Positions 36,027 through 46,639 of a stretch of DNA of 64,000 nucleotides are shown here, one piece after another (positions within the stretch are counted from its first letter, which is position 1; each line of letters opens with the position of its first letter). The position numbers and the translations under genes were made by a program. The notes under the pieces are model-generated. The model was not told the origin of the DNA, ran no database searches, and worked only from the letters and a program-made list of their open reading frames with translations. This DNA is from Acidobacteriota bacterium. GTDB taxonomy: Bacteria > Acidobacteriota > Thermoanaerobaculia > Multivoradales > Multivoraceae. Location of the stretch: positions 1,393,778 to 1,457,777 of the forward strand of contig JAPOWR010000001.1 of the NCBI GenBank assembly GCA_026707545.1, written 5' to 3'.

Positions 36027-37148
36027 TCACCCTCCCCCGGTCCCCTCCGGCGCGGCAGCCGCGCGCTCGCGGTAGATTTGGATCACCTGGTCCGCCGTCT
36101 TCTCCCACGAGAACCCGGCGGCCCGCCGGAAGCCCGCTTCGCGGAACCGGCCCCGCAGCGACGGATCACCGAGCAAGGCCTCCAGACCGCCGCGAATCGC
36201 ATTGACGTCCAGCGGGTCGACGCACACCGCGGCGTCGTCCGCCACCTCAGCCAGGGAGGAGACGTTCGACGTCAACACCGGCGTACCGCACGCCATCGCC
36301 TCCACGACGGGCAGGCCGAATCCCTCGACCAGGGACGGATAGGCAACGACCGACGCCGCGTTGTACAGAGCCACGAGATCCGGCTCGTCTACCCGGCCGA
36401 GACGGCGCACGAAGTCGGGCCACTCCCCGGTGAAGACGGCCTCCGGCTTCCAGCCCCCGTCGCCCACCAGCACCAGAGGCGTGCTGCGCCGCCGATCCGG
36501 GTCGAGGCCGGCGTAGGCCTCGATCAGCCGGGCAACATTCTTCCGCGGTTCGAGCGTGCCGACCGTCAGCACGAAGGGACCGTTCAGCCCGAAGCGACAG
36601 GCGAGTCGCTGCTCCGCGCTAGCCAGCTCTGCGCCCTCCAGTGCGACGAACACCGGCGATGCCGCCGGATACACCACCCGCATCCGCTCGGGCGGCACGT
36701 GGAACCAGCGAAGCACCTCGTCCGCCGTCGCCCGGGAATCGACGGCCAGCGTCGCGTCCTGCCAGACGGCGCGCAGGGTCGATCGCAGGCAATGGGCGCG
36801 ATTGACCGAGCGATGGTGCTCGGGGTGAGTAAGGAATGTCAGATCGTGGACCGTGAACAGGACCGGACCGTCGAAGAAACCGGTGTCGGTGAACGACGTC
36901 GTGTGGAACAGGTCGAGCTCGTCCTGATCGGGGTGACGACCGGGATGAGGGATCGCGCTCGCCGGCAGATGGCCCAGAGCCCGATCCCAGTCGCGCGGTC
37001 CGGTCTCGACGTCGCCGGCGTAGAGATGCAGCGAGAACTCGCCGCCCTGCTCCGCCCGAACCGCCAGCACCTCCAGCAGGCTCACCGTGTAGCTGGCTAT
37101 GCCGTCGCGCGGCCCGAAAACCTTGGCGACATCGAAGCCGATGCGCAT
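36027..37148 (-). CDS. Family 4 glycosyltransferase, paralogue B
   Basis: 373 residues, GT-B fold. N-terminus MRIGFDVAKVFGPRDGIASY; FTVHDLTFLTHPEHH; LTVGTLEPRKNVARLIEAYAG; VEGFGLPVVEAMACGTPVLTS. The last motif is identical to paralogue A over 20 residues and long stretches elsewhere match. Preceded by the 122-residue small protein B after 4 bases and followed by small protein A after 16, giving the order B-GT-A-GT. Confidence 0.93.
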   Translation of the reverse strand: MRIGFDVAKVFGPRDGIASYTVSLLEVLAVRAEQGGEFSLHLYAGDVETGPRDWDRALGHLPASAIPHPGRHPDQDELDLFHTTSFTDTGFFDGPVLFTVHDLTFLTHPEHHRSVNRAHCLRSTLRAVWQDATLAVDSRATADEVLRWFHVPPERMRVVYPAASPVFVALEGAELASAEQRLACRFGLNGPFVLTVGTLEPRKNVARLIEAYAGLDPDRRRSTPLVLVGDGGWKPEAVFTGEWPDFVRRLGRVDEPDLVALYNAASVVAYPSLVEGFGLPVVEAMACGTPVLTSNVSSLAEVADDAAVCVDPLDVNAIRGGLEALLGDPSLRGRFREAGFRRAAGFSWEKTADQVIQIYRERAAAAPEGTGGG

Positions 37149-37152
37149 CGCT

Positions 37153-37521
37153 CTACGTCGCTCGTGGAACCGTGAAACCGCTATCGGCCGCCTCGTCGGA
37201 CCAGCCCTCGGCGCGTATCTCGAGCGTCAGACGGCGCAGCCGGTCCGCCGTCCCCTCGGTCAACCGGCCGCTCCGGTCCAGCTTGTCGATGAGCGGCAGC
37301 ACCTCCGCCGGATACAGCTCGAAGAACAGCGCCTCTTCGACCTCCGCGGCCCGATCCGACATCTCGTCGATCCGGTCCTGCAGCGCGCCGCACAGCGTCG
37401 CAACGCGGGTCACTTCGAGACGCAGGGCATGGATCCGCTGCCGTACCCGCAGCAACACGAACGCCGCGCCGGCCACCGCACCGGCAGCGAGCAGCACAGG
37501 AAGAGCGCCGGACGGCCACAC
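37153..37521 (-). CDS. Small membrane-anchored protein B paired with GT4, unknown
   Basis: 122 residues from GTG 37521. An N-terminal hydrophobic helix (ALPVLLAAGAVAGAAFVLLR) is followed by a heptad-like stretch (~residues 26-65) that may form a coiled coil. The C-terminal motif VLPLIDKLDRSGRLTEGTAD plus RLRRLTLEIRAEG is shared with small protein A. It may recruit the soluble GT4 enzyme to the membrane, an inference from anchor plus gene pairing. The acyltransferase gene ends 12 bases upstream. Confidence 0.68.
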   Translation of the reverse strand: MWPSGALPVLLAAGAVAGAAFVLLRVRQRIHALRLEVTRVATLCGALQDRIDEMSDRAAEVEEALFFELYPAEVLPLIDKLDRSGRLTEGTADRLRRLTLEIRAEGWSDEAADSGFTVPRAT

Positions 37522-37533
37522 AGCGGCGGCAGA

Positions 37534-39003
37534 CTACCAGTCGAGAGCAGCCTCCAGAGCGACCACCTCGTCGTACAGCTCGGCGCGCCGCCGGCGCAAC
37601 CGCTTCACCGCGCCAGTCCGCAGACCCACGGTCCACAGCGCTTTCAGACCGTGACCGAGCTCGGCAACAAGGCGGTGGTAGCGCAGGCCGAGCAGGGCCG
37701 ACAGGGCGCAGAGCCCGAGCATCCCGGCAACGCGCACCCACAGGGCCTCGGGGATCCAGTCGAATCCCGGCAACGGCTCGGTCCAGGCGATACCGACCGC
37801 GACGCTCGCCACGATCCACGCCGCCGGCAGAATGACGAGACCCAACGCCATCTTGAGTCCCGCCTGCTCCTTCCTGGTCTTCGAGAACTTCTTCGCCCCG
37901 AACACGACGAGCAGCGCGGCCGGCAGGTTGATCAGGTTGCCGACCAGGACCAGCGTCGGCAGGAGCAGCAGCATGACCAGCGCCTCGGCGCCGACAAGGA
38001 GCAGGCGTAGCGCCGTCCGCATGACGGGCACACCGTCCAGTTCCCGGTCGTTCAGACCGAGCAGTCGCAGCGTTTCGTCATAGCGGGTCACCCTGGCCAT
38101 AAGCCGTTTCGTCCCCTCCGGATCCCTCGTCCTCTGGCTGCGGTAGCCGGCCCAGACGCGCGCGAACCCCTGATCCCGTTCCTGCATCGGGGCCCGCCGC
38201 AGGCGCTCTCCCTCCCGAGCCGCGCTTTCCGCGCGCACCAGCGAACGCACCCGCTCCATCGCCCGGTGAATGCCCCAGCTCTCCGTCGGGTGGGTGACCT
38301 CGATCAGTTGCTGTTCGATCACCCGCGTCAGTCGGGAAACGAACGTGTCCCCTCCCGCTCCGCCGGCCTTCGACTCCTGCGTGTCGCTGCCGTCGCCGCT
38401 GAGATCCGCGCCCACCTCAACGGGCGGGTGGAACGCCACCAGCGCCCGGGACCGAAAGGCGTGCTTGCGCTCGTAGTGCAAACCAACCGGCACCAGCGCG
38501 GGCTCGCCGCCGCCTTCCCGCGCCAGTTGGAACAGGCGCGCCGCTCCGGCCCGCAACTCGAGCAGGTTCGGCTCGTCGTGGGTCGCCCCCTCCGGGAAGA
38601 TCGCGACGTAGGACTCCCGGGTCGCGGCCGCCAGAGCAACGAGACTCCGGTGGTTCGCGACCCGACGTTCCCGGTCGCTCGCGGGGGCGCCGGCCTCACC
38701 GCGGTCCCGGGCCCGGTAGAGCGGAACCGCCCCGAACGCGCGCAGCAGCCAGCCGATCAGCGGCATGCGGAACAGGCCGTGACGAGCCCCGAACGTGACC
38801 GGCCGCGGACAGAAACCGAGGATCAGGATGCCGTCGGCGAGGCCATTCGGATGCCACGCGACCAGGAGGCCGCCTCCCTCGCGCGGCACGTTCTCGCGGC
38901 CCACCACCTCGACGCTGCGAAAGAACAGCCTCGCCAGCGCCCGCAGAAAGAGAGTCAGGCAGCGCTTCCTGATCCCGGCCCCGACCGTGCGAACCACCTC
39001 CAC
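37534..39003 (-). CDS. PlsC-like glycerolipid/lysophospholipid acyltransferase
   Basis: 489 residues from GTG 39003. The acyltransferase domain is in the first half: LLVAWHPNGLADGILILGF (catalytic His and Asp spaced HX5D rather than HX4D), VTFGARHGLFRMPLIGWLLRAFGAVPL and FPEGATHDEPNLLELRAG (the FPEG motif). The spacing recalls the Gat1/GPAT-like branch. The second half has an alpha-helical region and two hydrophobic pairs (LLLVGAEALVMLLLLPTLVLVG; LVILPAAWIVASVAVGIAW), giving membrane anchoring. It begins the minus-strand polysaccharide cluster and diverges from the operator/promoter region. Confidence 0.85.
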   Translation of the reverse strand: MEVVRTVGAGIRKRCLTLFLRALARLFFRSVEVVGRENVPREGGGLLVAWHPNGLADGILILGFCPRPVTFGARHGLFRMPLIGWLLRAFGAVPLYRARDRGEAGAPASDRERRVANHRSLVALAAATRESYVAIFPEGATHDEPNLLELRAGAARLFQLAREGGGEPALVPVGLHYERKHAFRSRALVAFHPPVEVGADLSGDGSDTQESKAGGAGGDTFVSRLTRVIEQQLIEVTHPTESWGIHRAMERVRSLVRAESAAREGERLRRAPMQERDQGFARVWAGYRSQRTRDPEGTKRLMARVTRYDETLRLLGLNDRELDGVPVMRTALRLLLVGAEALVMLLLLPTLVLVGNLINLPAALLVVFGAKKFSKTRKEQAGLKMALGLVILPAAWIVASVAVGIAWTEPLPGFDWIPEALWVRVAGMLGLCALSALLGLRYHRLVAELGHGLKALWTVGLRTGAVKRLRRRRAELYDEVVALEAALDW

Positions 39004-39058
39004 CTCGGACCTGTGAACACCGGCCAGTGTAGCGCCGCGGGGCTCGCATGCGCCCCAC

Positions 39059-39076
39059 CGTCCGACCGGTCGGACG
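39059..39076. promoter_or_regulatory. 18-bp perfect palindrome, candidate operator
   Basis: CGTCCGACCGGTCGGACG reads identically on both strands. It ends one base before a TTGACA -35 box on the plus strand and lies just upstream of a TACACT box (39031-39026) on the minus strand, in the divergent gap. The GACCGGTC core is of the kind bound by TetR-family repressors. No TetR gene is in the window. Confidence 0.6.
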
Positions 39077-39077
39077 C

Positions 39078-39106
39078 TTGACAGAGTCGAGCTCCGCTCC
39101 TACGGT
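39078..39106 (+). promoter_or_regulatory. Sigma70-type promoter upstream of the 29-codon ORF
   Basis: TTGACA at 39078-39083 is a perfect -35 box, followed after exactly 17 bases by TACGGT at 39101-39106. Transcription would start near 39113, 23 bases before the ATG at 39136. The perfect palindrome abuts the -35. Confidence 0.6.
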
Positions 39107-39135
39107 GTACCCAGCGTTCAGTGAAAGGAGGCACC

Positions 39136-39225
39136 ATGACTCCGCCGGGCCATCTCCTGCCCCCGGCCGTCCCGAGGCTGACCGCCCGGGAACACAAGCC
39201 GGGGGCCGCCAAGTCCGCAGCCTGA
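39136..39225 (+). CDS. 29-residue small ORF or leader peptide
   Basis: ATG at 39136 follows an AAAGGAGG ribosome binding site by five bases, one of the strongest in the window. The 29-residue product is Pro/Ala-rich and basic (MTPPGHLLPPAVPRLTAREH then KPGAAKSAA), without a hydrophobic helix. No runs of one amino acid suggest classical attenuation. It lies downstream of a palindrome and promoter and upstream of a structured region that ends in a 12-bp hairpin before yifB. Whether it is a leader peptide or an independent small protein is unknown. Confidence 0.5.
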   Translation: MTPPGHLLPPAVPRLTAREHKPGAAKSAA

Positions 39226-39390
39226 GTGGACGAACGACATCCGGCCGCTCGACCGCCGCCTGAAGAGCCCGAGCGTCCGCCGGATCCCTGATCCGGACCG
39301 ACCGCGCCGAGGCCAAGGAGAGCGAGTCGAGGCCCAGCGGGCGCCGAACGCCCACCGCGAAAACGCATCCATTCAGGCCGGGGACAATCC
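39226..39390 (+). ncRNA. Candidate structured RNA segment after the small ORF
   Basis: No protein gene is supported here. Two small hairpins are visible: CCGGATC/GATCCGG at 39280-39296 (3-nt loop) and GGGCG/CGCCC at 39339-39353 (5-nt loop). Together with the promoter at 39078 and the hairpin at 39391 this would make a ~310-nt transcript. I recognise no tmRNA, SRP RNA, RNase P RNA or riboswitch motif. Confidence 0.35.
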
Positions 39391-39419
39391 GAGAGCGCAG
39401 GCTCCATGCCTGCGCTCTC
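39391..39419 (+). terminator. 12-bp hairpin upstream of yifB
   Basis: GAGAGCGCAGGC and GCCTGCGCTCTC form a perfect 12-bp stem with a 5-nt loop. It is followed by TTTGCGTCT-like, only mildly T-rich sequence. It could terminate the small-ORF transcript or act as an attenuator of yifB, whose start is about 100 bases downstream. Confidence 0.55.
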
Positions 39420-39521
39420 TTGCGTCTGAATGAAGCGGAACCGGGGCCAAAAGGACCCCGACCACGGGCGCCCCCGGACACTCCGATCCAGGTTCTGGCG
39501 CGGTTCTGCGTCTTAGTCCAT

Positions 39522-41039
39522 GTGATCGCCTACATCAGTTCCGCGACGCCCTGGGGCATCGAAGCACGAGAGGTCCAGGTCGAGGTCGGGGCCGACTTCG
39601 GTCTTCCCGCGATGCAGTTGATCGGGCTCCCGGACACGGCAGTCCGCGAGAGTCGCGACCGGGTCCGGTCGGCAATCCGCAACAGCGGCTACGACCTGAA
39701 GAACCGCAATGTGGTCATCAATCTCGCGCCCGCGGACCTGAAGAAGGAGGGCAACCAGCTCGATCTGCCCATCGCCCTCGGTCTGCTCACCGCGCATCGC
39801 GAGCTGACGCCCGACTCGCTGGAGAGGCGAATGGCCTGCGGCGAACTCGGCCTCGACGGCGAAGTGCGCCCGATCCGGGGAGCCCTCCAAGTCGCCGAGC
39901 TGGCCGGCCGGCTCGGCATCCGTGAACTCCTGCTCCCGGCGGCGAACAGCCGGCAGGCCGCCGCGCTGTCCGGACCGCCGGTGGTGCCGATCACCCATCT
40001 GCGCGAGGCGATCCAGCATCTGAACGGAGACCTGGCCATCGGTCCGGCGACTCCCCTCCCCCGAAACGAGACCGACTCCGCGGTCCCGGACTTCTCCGAC
40101 GTCCGCGGCCAGGAGACCGCCAAGCGGGCACTCGAGATCGCGGCGGCGGGCGGGCACAACGTGCTCTTCGTCGGGCCGCCCGGAACCGGCAAGACGATGC
40201 TCGCCCGCCGGCTACCCGGCATTCTGCCGCCGCTGAGCGAGACCGAAGCGATCACGGTGACCAAGATTCACTCTCTGGCCCGCGCCGCCCGCATGAACGG
40301 TCTGCTGTGGACACGCCCATTCCGCAGCCCCCACGCTGGAGTGTCCTCGTCCGGGCTGATCGGAGGCGGTTCGATGCCGAGACCCGGCGAGATCAGCCTC
40401 GCCCACGGCGGCGTGTTGTTCCTCGACGAATTGCCCGAGTTCCGCCGCGACGCGCTCGAGGCGCTGCGCCAGCCGCTCGAAGATGGCACCGTAACGGTCG
40501 TCAGGGCGCAGGCTCGGCTCACCTTCCCGGCCCGCTTCACCCTGGTCGCCGCCTCCAACCCCTGCCGCTGCGGCCATCTCGGGGATCCGCGCGCCGAATG
40601 CGTGTGCACGGCCGCCGATGTCGACCGATACCGCCGAAAGATCTCCGGACCCCTGCTCGATCGCATCGATCTCCACGTCGAAATGCCGGTACCCAGTCTC
40701 GACGAGTTGAAGGGGCCAGCATCCGAGACCTCGGCCTCGATCGCAGAAAGGGTGTCGGCCGCGCGCCGCACGCAGTCCTCGCGTTTTTCCGCAGGCCATC
40801 CGACGCCCTTCAACAGCGCGATGGCGAGACGGCACCTGGATCGGTACTGCCGACCCACGAGCGCGGCGCAGGGCCTCATCGACGCCGCGTTCGAGCGCCT
40901 CGCGATGTCCGCCCGGGCTCTGGCCCGCGCGCTCAAGGTGGCTCGCACCATCGCCGACCTGGACAGATCCCCCAAGGTCGACGTCACGCACGTCGCGGAA
41001 GCGATCCAGTATCGGCCACTCGATCGCAGCGGACCGTGA
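39522..41039 (+). CDS. YifB/ComM-family Mg-chelatase-like ATPase
   Basis: AAA+ protein; the characterised relative ComM is a hexameric helicase for branch migration in natural transformation. 505 residues from GTG 39522. The Lon-like N-domain has WGIEAREVQVEVGADFGLPA and GLPDTAVRESRDRVR; Walker A is GPPGTGKTMLARR; LFLDELPEF is Walker B; CRCGHLGDPRAECVC is the Cys-rich insert. A longer frame from TTG 39420 adds unconserved residues and overlaps the hairpin. No obvious Shine-Dalgarno is present before 39522. Confidence 0.92.
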   Translation: MIAYISSATPWGIEAREVQVEVGADFGLPAMQLIGLPDTAVRESRDRVRSAIRNSGYDLKNRNVVINLAPADLKKEGNQLDLPIALGLLTAHRELTPDSLERRMACGELGLDGEVRPIRGALQVAELAGRLGIRELLLPAANSRQAAALSGPPVVPITHLREAIQHLNGDLAIGPATPLPRNETDSAVPDFSDVRGQETAKRALEIAAAGGHNVLFVGPPGTGKTMLARRLPGILPPLSETEAITVTKIHSLARAARMNGLLWTRPFRSPHAGVSSSGLIGGGSMPRPGEISLAHGGVLFLDELPEFRRDALEALRQPLEDGTVTVVRAQARLTFPARFTLVAASNPCRCGHLGDPRAECVCTAADVDRYRRKISGPLLDRIDLHVEMPVPSLDELKGPASETSASIAERVSAARRTQSSRFSAGHPTPFNSAMARRHLDRYCRPTSAAQGLIDAAFERLAMSARALARALKVARTIADLDRSPKVDVTHVAEAIQYRPLDRSGP

Positions 41040-41052
41040 TGTCGAAGCGGAA

Positions 41053-41093
41053 GGCGGCCGGACGGGGATTCCCCTCAGCCCCGTCCGGCCGCC
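41053..41093 (+). terminator. 15-bp hairpin after yifB
   Basis: GGCGGCCGGACGGGG (41053-41067) and CCCCGTCCGGCCGCC (41079-41093) form a perfect 15-bp stem with an 11-nt loop, beginning 13 bases after the yifB stop. No T-run follows. It would also fold on the opposite strand. Confidence 0.6.
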
Positions 41094-41174
41094 CCCTGAC
41101 GAATCGCTCGGGTTTGCTGCTAGAGTGCCTTCGTCGATCCGGTTCGCCCCGTCTCCCACCGGCCTTCCGGGTTC

Positions 41175-41203
41175 TTGACACCGGCCCGTCCGGGACGGAT
41201 AAT
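41175..41203 (+). promoter_or_regulatory. Sigma70-type promoter of the M23 peptidase gene
   Basis: TTGACA at 41175-41180, 17 bases, then GATAAT at 41198-41203, near-consensus in a very GC-rich genome. The start would be near 41210, giving a ~70-nt leader to the ATG at 41279. The gap 41040-41278 contains only this promoter and the upstream hairpin. Confidence 0.75.
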
Positions 41204-41278
41204 ATTCGCGCTGATCTATACGTACCGCTTCGGCGTCCGACGCTCGCTGCCACCCCGCCCCGGACAGGCTCTCCCAGC

Positions 41279-42166
41279 ATGCGATCAAGGTTCCACACAA
41301 TCGTCTTCGTTCCGCACTCCCAGAAGCGGACGCGGCAGTTCCGCATCAGCAGCCGCTGGTTGACCGCGGTCGCGACCGCTGCCGCCCTCGTGCTGGGCTT
41401 CGTTGGCTGGGCCACCGTCGCCCAGGTGCGCTCGGCGGCAGAACTACGCGACCTCGCCAGGATGGAGAACGAGAACGAGGAACTGCGCCGGGCCAACGAC
41501 TCGTTCGAGGCCAGCATCTCCCGCCTGCAGCAGGCGCTGACGGACGCCGAGGATCGCACGCGCGAACTCTCGATCGTCGCCGGCCTCGAGCAGATGGTCG
41601 GTGCCGAGCCAGAGAACCGTCCGTCCGAGACCGGCGCCGGCGGCAGCTACCCGAGCCCCACCGCCCCCAACAGCTACGACCTGTCTCTCCTCGAAGCCCG
41701 GGCCTCTCGGCTCGACGGTCAACTCGACGAAGTGAACGGGGCTGTCGAGAATCGCCTGCTCCTGCTCCGGTCGACGCCCATGATCTCGCCCGTCCGGGGT
41801 GTGATCAACAGCGGTTTCGGCTTCCGTCGGGATCCGATCACGGGGCAGCGGGCCCATCACGACGGCATCGACATCTCGGCCGACCGCGGTCAGACGGTCG
41901 TCGCCACGGCCGACGGCATCGTCGTTCGTGCCGAACGAGCGGGCAACCTGGGTCGCGCCGTCTACGTGGTTCACCGTTTCGGCTACGAGACCCGTTTCGG
42001 CCACCTGTCGAAGATCCTGGTCGAAGAAGGCCAGGAGGTCCGCCGCGGCGACACGTTGGGCCGGGTCGGCAACTCCGGACGCGCGACCGGCTACCACCTG
42101 CACTACGAAGTCCGGCTCGGCGGCGACACGCGCGACCCGTTCGAGTTCATGCGAGACCAGAGTTAG
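41279..42166 (+). CDS. M23-family peptidase with N-terminal anchor and coiled coil
   Basis: Predicted periplasmic peptidoglycan endopeptidase or amidase activator. 295 residues: transmembrane helix ~28-46, a coiled coil of about 50 residues rich in Glu/Leu/Arg (MENENEELRRANDSFEASIS), a Pro/Gly/Ser linker, then the LytM domain. Zinc ligands are in HHDGIDIS (H-x3-D) and HLHYEV (HxH), so the catalytic set looks complete. The motif GFGFRRDPITGQRAHH precedes it. Expressed from its own good promoter; secA follows after 102 bases. Confidence 0.93.
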   Translation: MRSRFHTIVFVPHSQKRTRQFRISSRWLTAVATAAALVLGFVGWATVAQVRSAAELRDLARMENENEELRRANDSFEASISRLQQALTDAEDRTRELSIVAGLEQMVGAEPENRPSETGAGGSYPSPTAPNSYDLSLLEARASRLDGQLDEVNGAVENRLLLLRSTPMISPVRGVINSGFGFRRDPITGQRAHHDGIDISADRGQTVVATADGIVVRAERAGNLGRAVYVVHRFGYETRFGHLSKILVEEGQEVRRGDTLGRVGNSGRATGYHLHYEVRLGGDTRDPFEFMRDQS

Positions 42167-42176
42167 CGGTAGCGCC

Positions 42177-42248
42177 GCGACGCCGGACGTACCGCGGCCT
42201 GGCACCCAGGAAACCGTCGATCGGCGATCCAGCCGGCCGCGGCGTCGC
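42177..42248 (+). promoter_or_regulatory. Predicted stem-loop leader upstream of secA
   Basis: CCGCGGCC (42192-42199) pairs with GGCCGCGG (42235-42242), and GCGACG (42177-42182) with CGTCGC (42243-42248); TGG/CCA pairs extend the inner stem. The outer and inner stems stack with a 9-base bulge on the 5' side. The structure ends 20 bases before the secA ATG and could affect its translation. No SecM-like gene is visible. Confidence 0.45.
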
Positions 42249-42268
42249 CCCCTCCCCGGAACGAGTCG

Positions 42269-45103
<2,835 letters not shown>

Positions 45104-45157
45104 GAGTCAGCGCGACCGAAACGCGAACATCGCGAGTCGTGGCTGATAGCGTTCGGC

Positions 45158-46639
45158 ATGGAAACGTCGGATTCCGGGGGTGACACCCCCGCACTTGCCC
45201 TCACCTTCGACGATGTCCTCCTGGCCCCGGGCCTGTCGGAGGTGCATCCGAACGACGTTCGCCTCGGCACCCGCGTCACGCGCGGCATCGAGCTGAACAT
45301 CCCGTTGATCTCGGCCGCGATGGACACCGTGACCGAGGCCGAGCTGGCGATCGCCCTGGCCCAGGAGGGGGGCATCGGCGTGATCCACAAGAACCTCTCC
45401 ATCGAAGCCCAGGCCACCGAAGTCGATCGCGTCAAGCGCTCCGAGGCGGGCATGATCGTCAACCCGATCACGATCCGGCCCGAGCAGCGCATTCACGAAG
45501 CGCTCGACCTGATGGCCCGCTACAAGATCTCCGGCGTCCCGGTCACCGACCGCGAGGGGCACCTGGTGGGTATTCTGACCAACCGCGACCTGCGGTTCGA
45601 GACGAACACGAGCCTTCCCGTGTCCGAGCTGATGACGCACGAGAACCTGGTCACGGTTCCCGAGGGAACGACCCTGGACCAGGCCAAGGCCGAACTCCAC
45701 CGCCACCGGATCGAGAAGCTGCTGGTCGTGGACGACGACGGCAACCTGAAGGGGTTGATCACCGTCAAGGACATCCAGAAGATGATGGAGTACCCGATCG
45801 CCTGCAAGGACGACCTCGGCCGCCTGCGGGTGGCGGCTGCGGTCGGCACGGCCGGCAACTACCTGGAACGGGCGCAGGCCCTGGCCTCGGCCCAGGCCGA
45901 TGTGCTCGTCGTGGACTCCTCGCACGCCCACAGCCGCGGCGTGCTCAGTGCTTTGGTCCGAATCCGCGAAGCGCTCCCGGAAGCCCAGCTTCTCGTCGGC
46001 AACGTGGCGACCGCCGAGGGTGCGCGGGCCCTCGCCGAACGCGGCGCGGACGGGATCAAGGTCGGCATCGGACCGGGCAGCATATGTACCACGCGCGTCG
46101 TTACCGGTGCCGGCATGCCCCAGGTCACGGCGATCCGCGACGCCGCTTCCGAAGCAGGAGAAGTGCCCATCGTGGCCGACGGCGGCATCCGCTTCTCCGG
46201 CGATCTGACCAAGGCGCTGGCCTGCGGCGCCCACAGCGTCATGGTCGGCTCGCTGCTCGCCGGCACCGAGGAAAGCCCCGGCGAAACGATCCTCTACCAG
46301 GGGCGAAGCTACAAGGCTTACCGCGGCATGGGTTCCCTGTCCGCGATGGCCGAGGGCAGCGCCGACCGGTACTTCCAGTCCGACGACGAGCCGCTCTCGA
46401 AGCTGGTGCCCGAGGGCATCGAAGGCATGGTCCCCCACAAGGGCAGCGTCCACCAGGTGATCGCCCAACTGACCGGCGGCCTGCGGTCCGGCATGGGCCT
46501 CTCCGGGTGCGCCAGCATCGGCGAACTGCGAACCCGGGCCCGCATGGTCCGGGTCACCGCCGCGGGCCAGAAGGAAGGCCACGCGCATGACGTGGTGATC
46601 ACGAAGGAGTCGCCCAACTACTGGGTCGACCGGAGCTAG
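45158..46639 (+). CDS. guaB: IMP dehydrogenase
   Basis: Oxidises IMP to XMP, the committed step of GMP synthesis. 493 residues. [16 protein letters not shown] at the N-terminus; two CBS domains inserted at ~100-205 (e.g. [39 protein letters not shown]); the catalytic Cys loop [15 protein letters not shown]; the flap [11 protein letters not shown]. The stop TAG forms a CTAG palindrome with the stop of the converging M24 peptidase gene, so the genes overlap by 4 bases. Confidence 0.97.
   Translation: METSDSGGDTPALALTFDDVLLAPGLSEVHPNDVRLGTRVTRGIELNIPLISAAMDTVTEAELAIALAQEGGIGVIHKNLSIEAQATEVDRVKRSEAGMIVNPITIRPEQRIHEALDLMARYKISGVPVTDREGHLVGILTNRDLRFETNTSLPVSELMTHENLVTVPEGTTLDQAKAELHRHRIEKLLVVDDDGNLKGLITVKDIQKMMEYPIACKDDLGRLRVAAAVGTAGNYLERAQALASAQADVLVVDSSHAHSRGVLSALVRIREALPEAQLLVGNVATAEGARALAERGADGIKVGIGPGSICTTRVVTGAGMPQVTAIRDAASEAGEVPIVADGGIRFSGDLTKALACGAHSVMVGSLLAGTEESPGETILYQGRSYKAYRGMGSLSAMAEGSADRYFQSDDEPLSKLVPEGIEGMVPHKGSVHQVIAQLTGGLRSGMGLSGCASIGELRTRARMVRVTAAGQKEGHAHDVVITKESPNYWVDRS

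Noticed and set aside
39420..39521. Upstream TTG start for yifB adding 34 residues
   Set aside because: The added segment is Pro/Arg-rich, not part of the family, and the TTG overlaps the end of the 12-bp hairpin.
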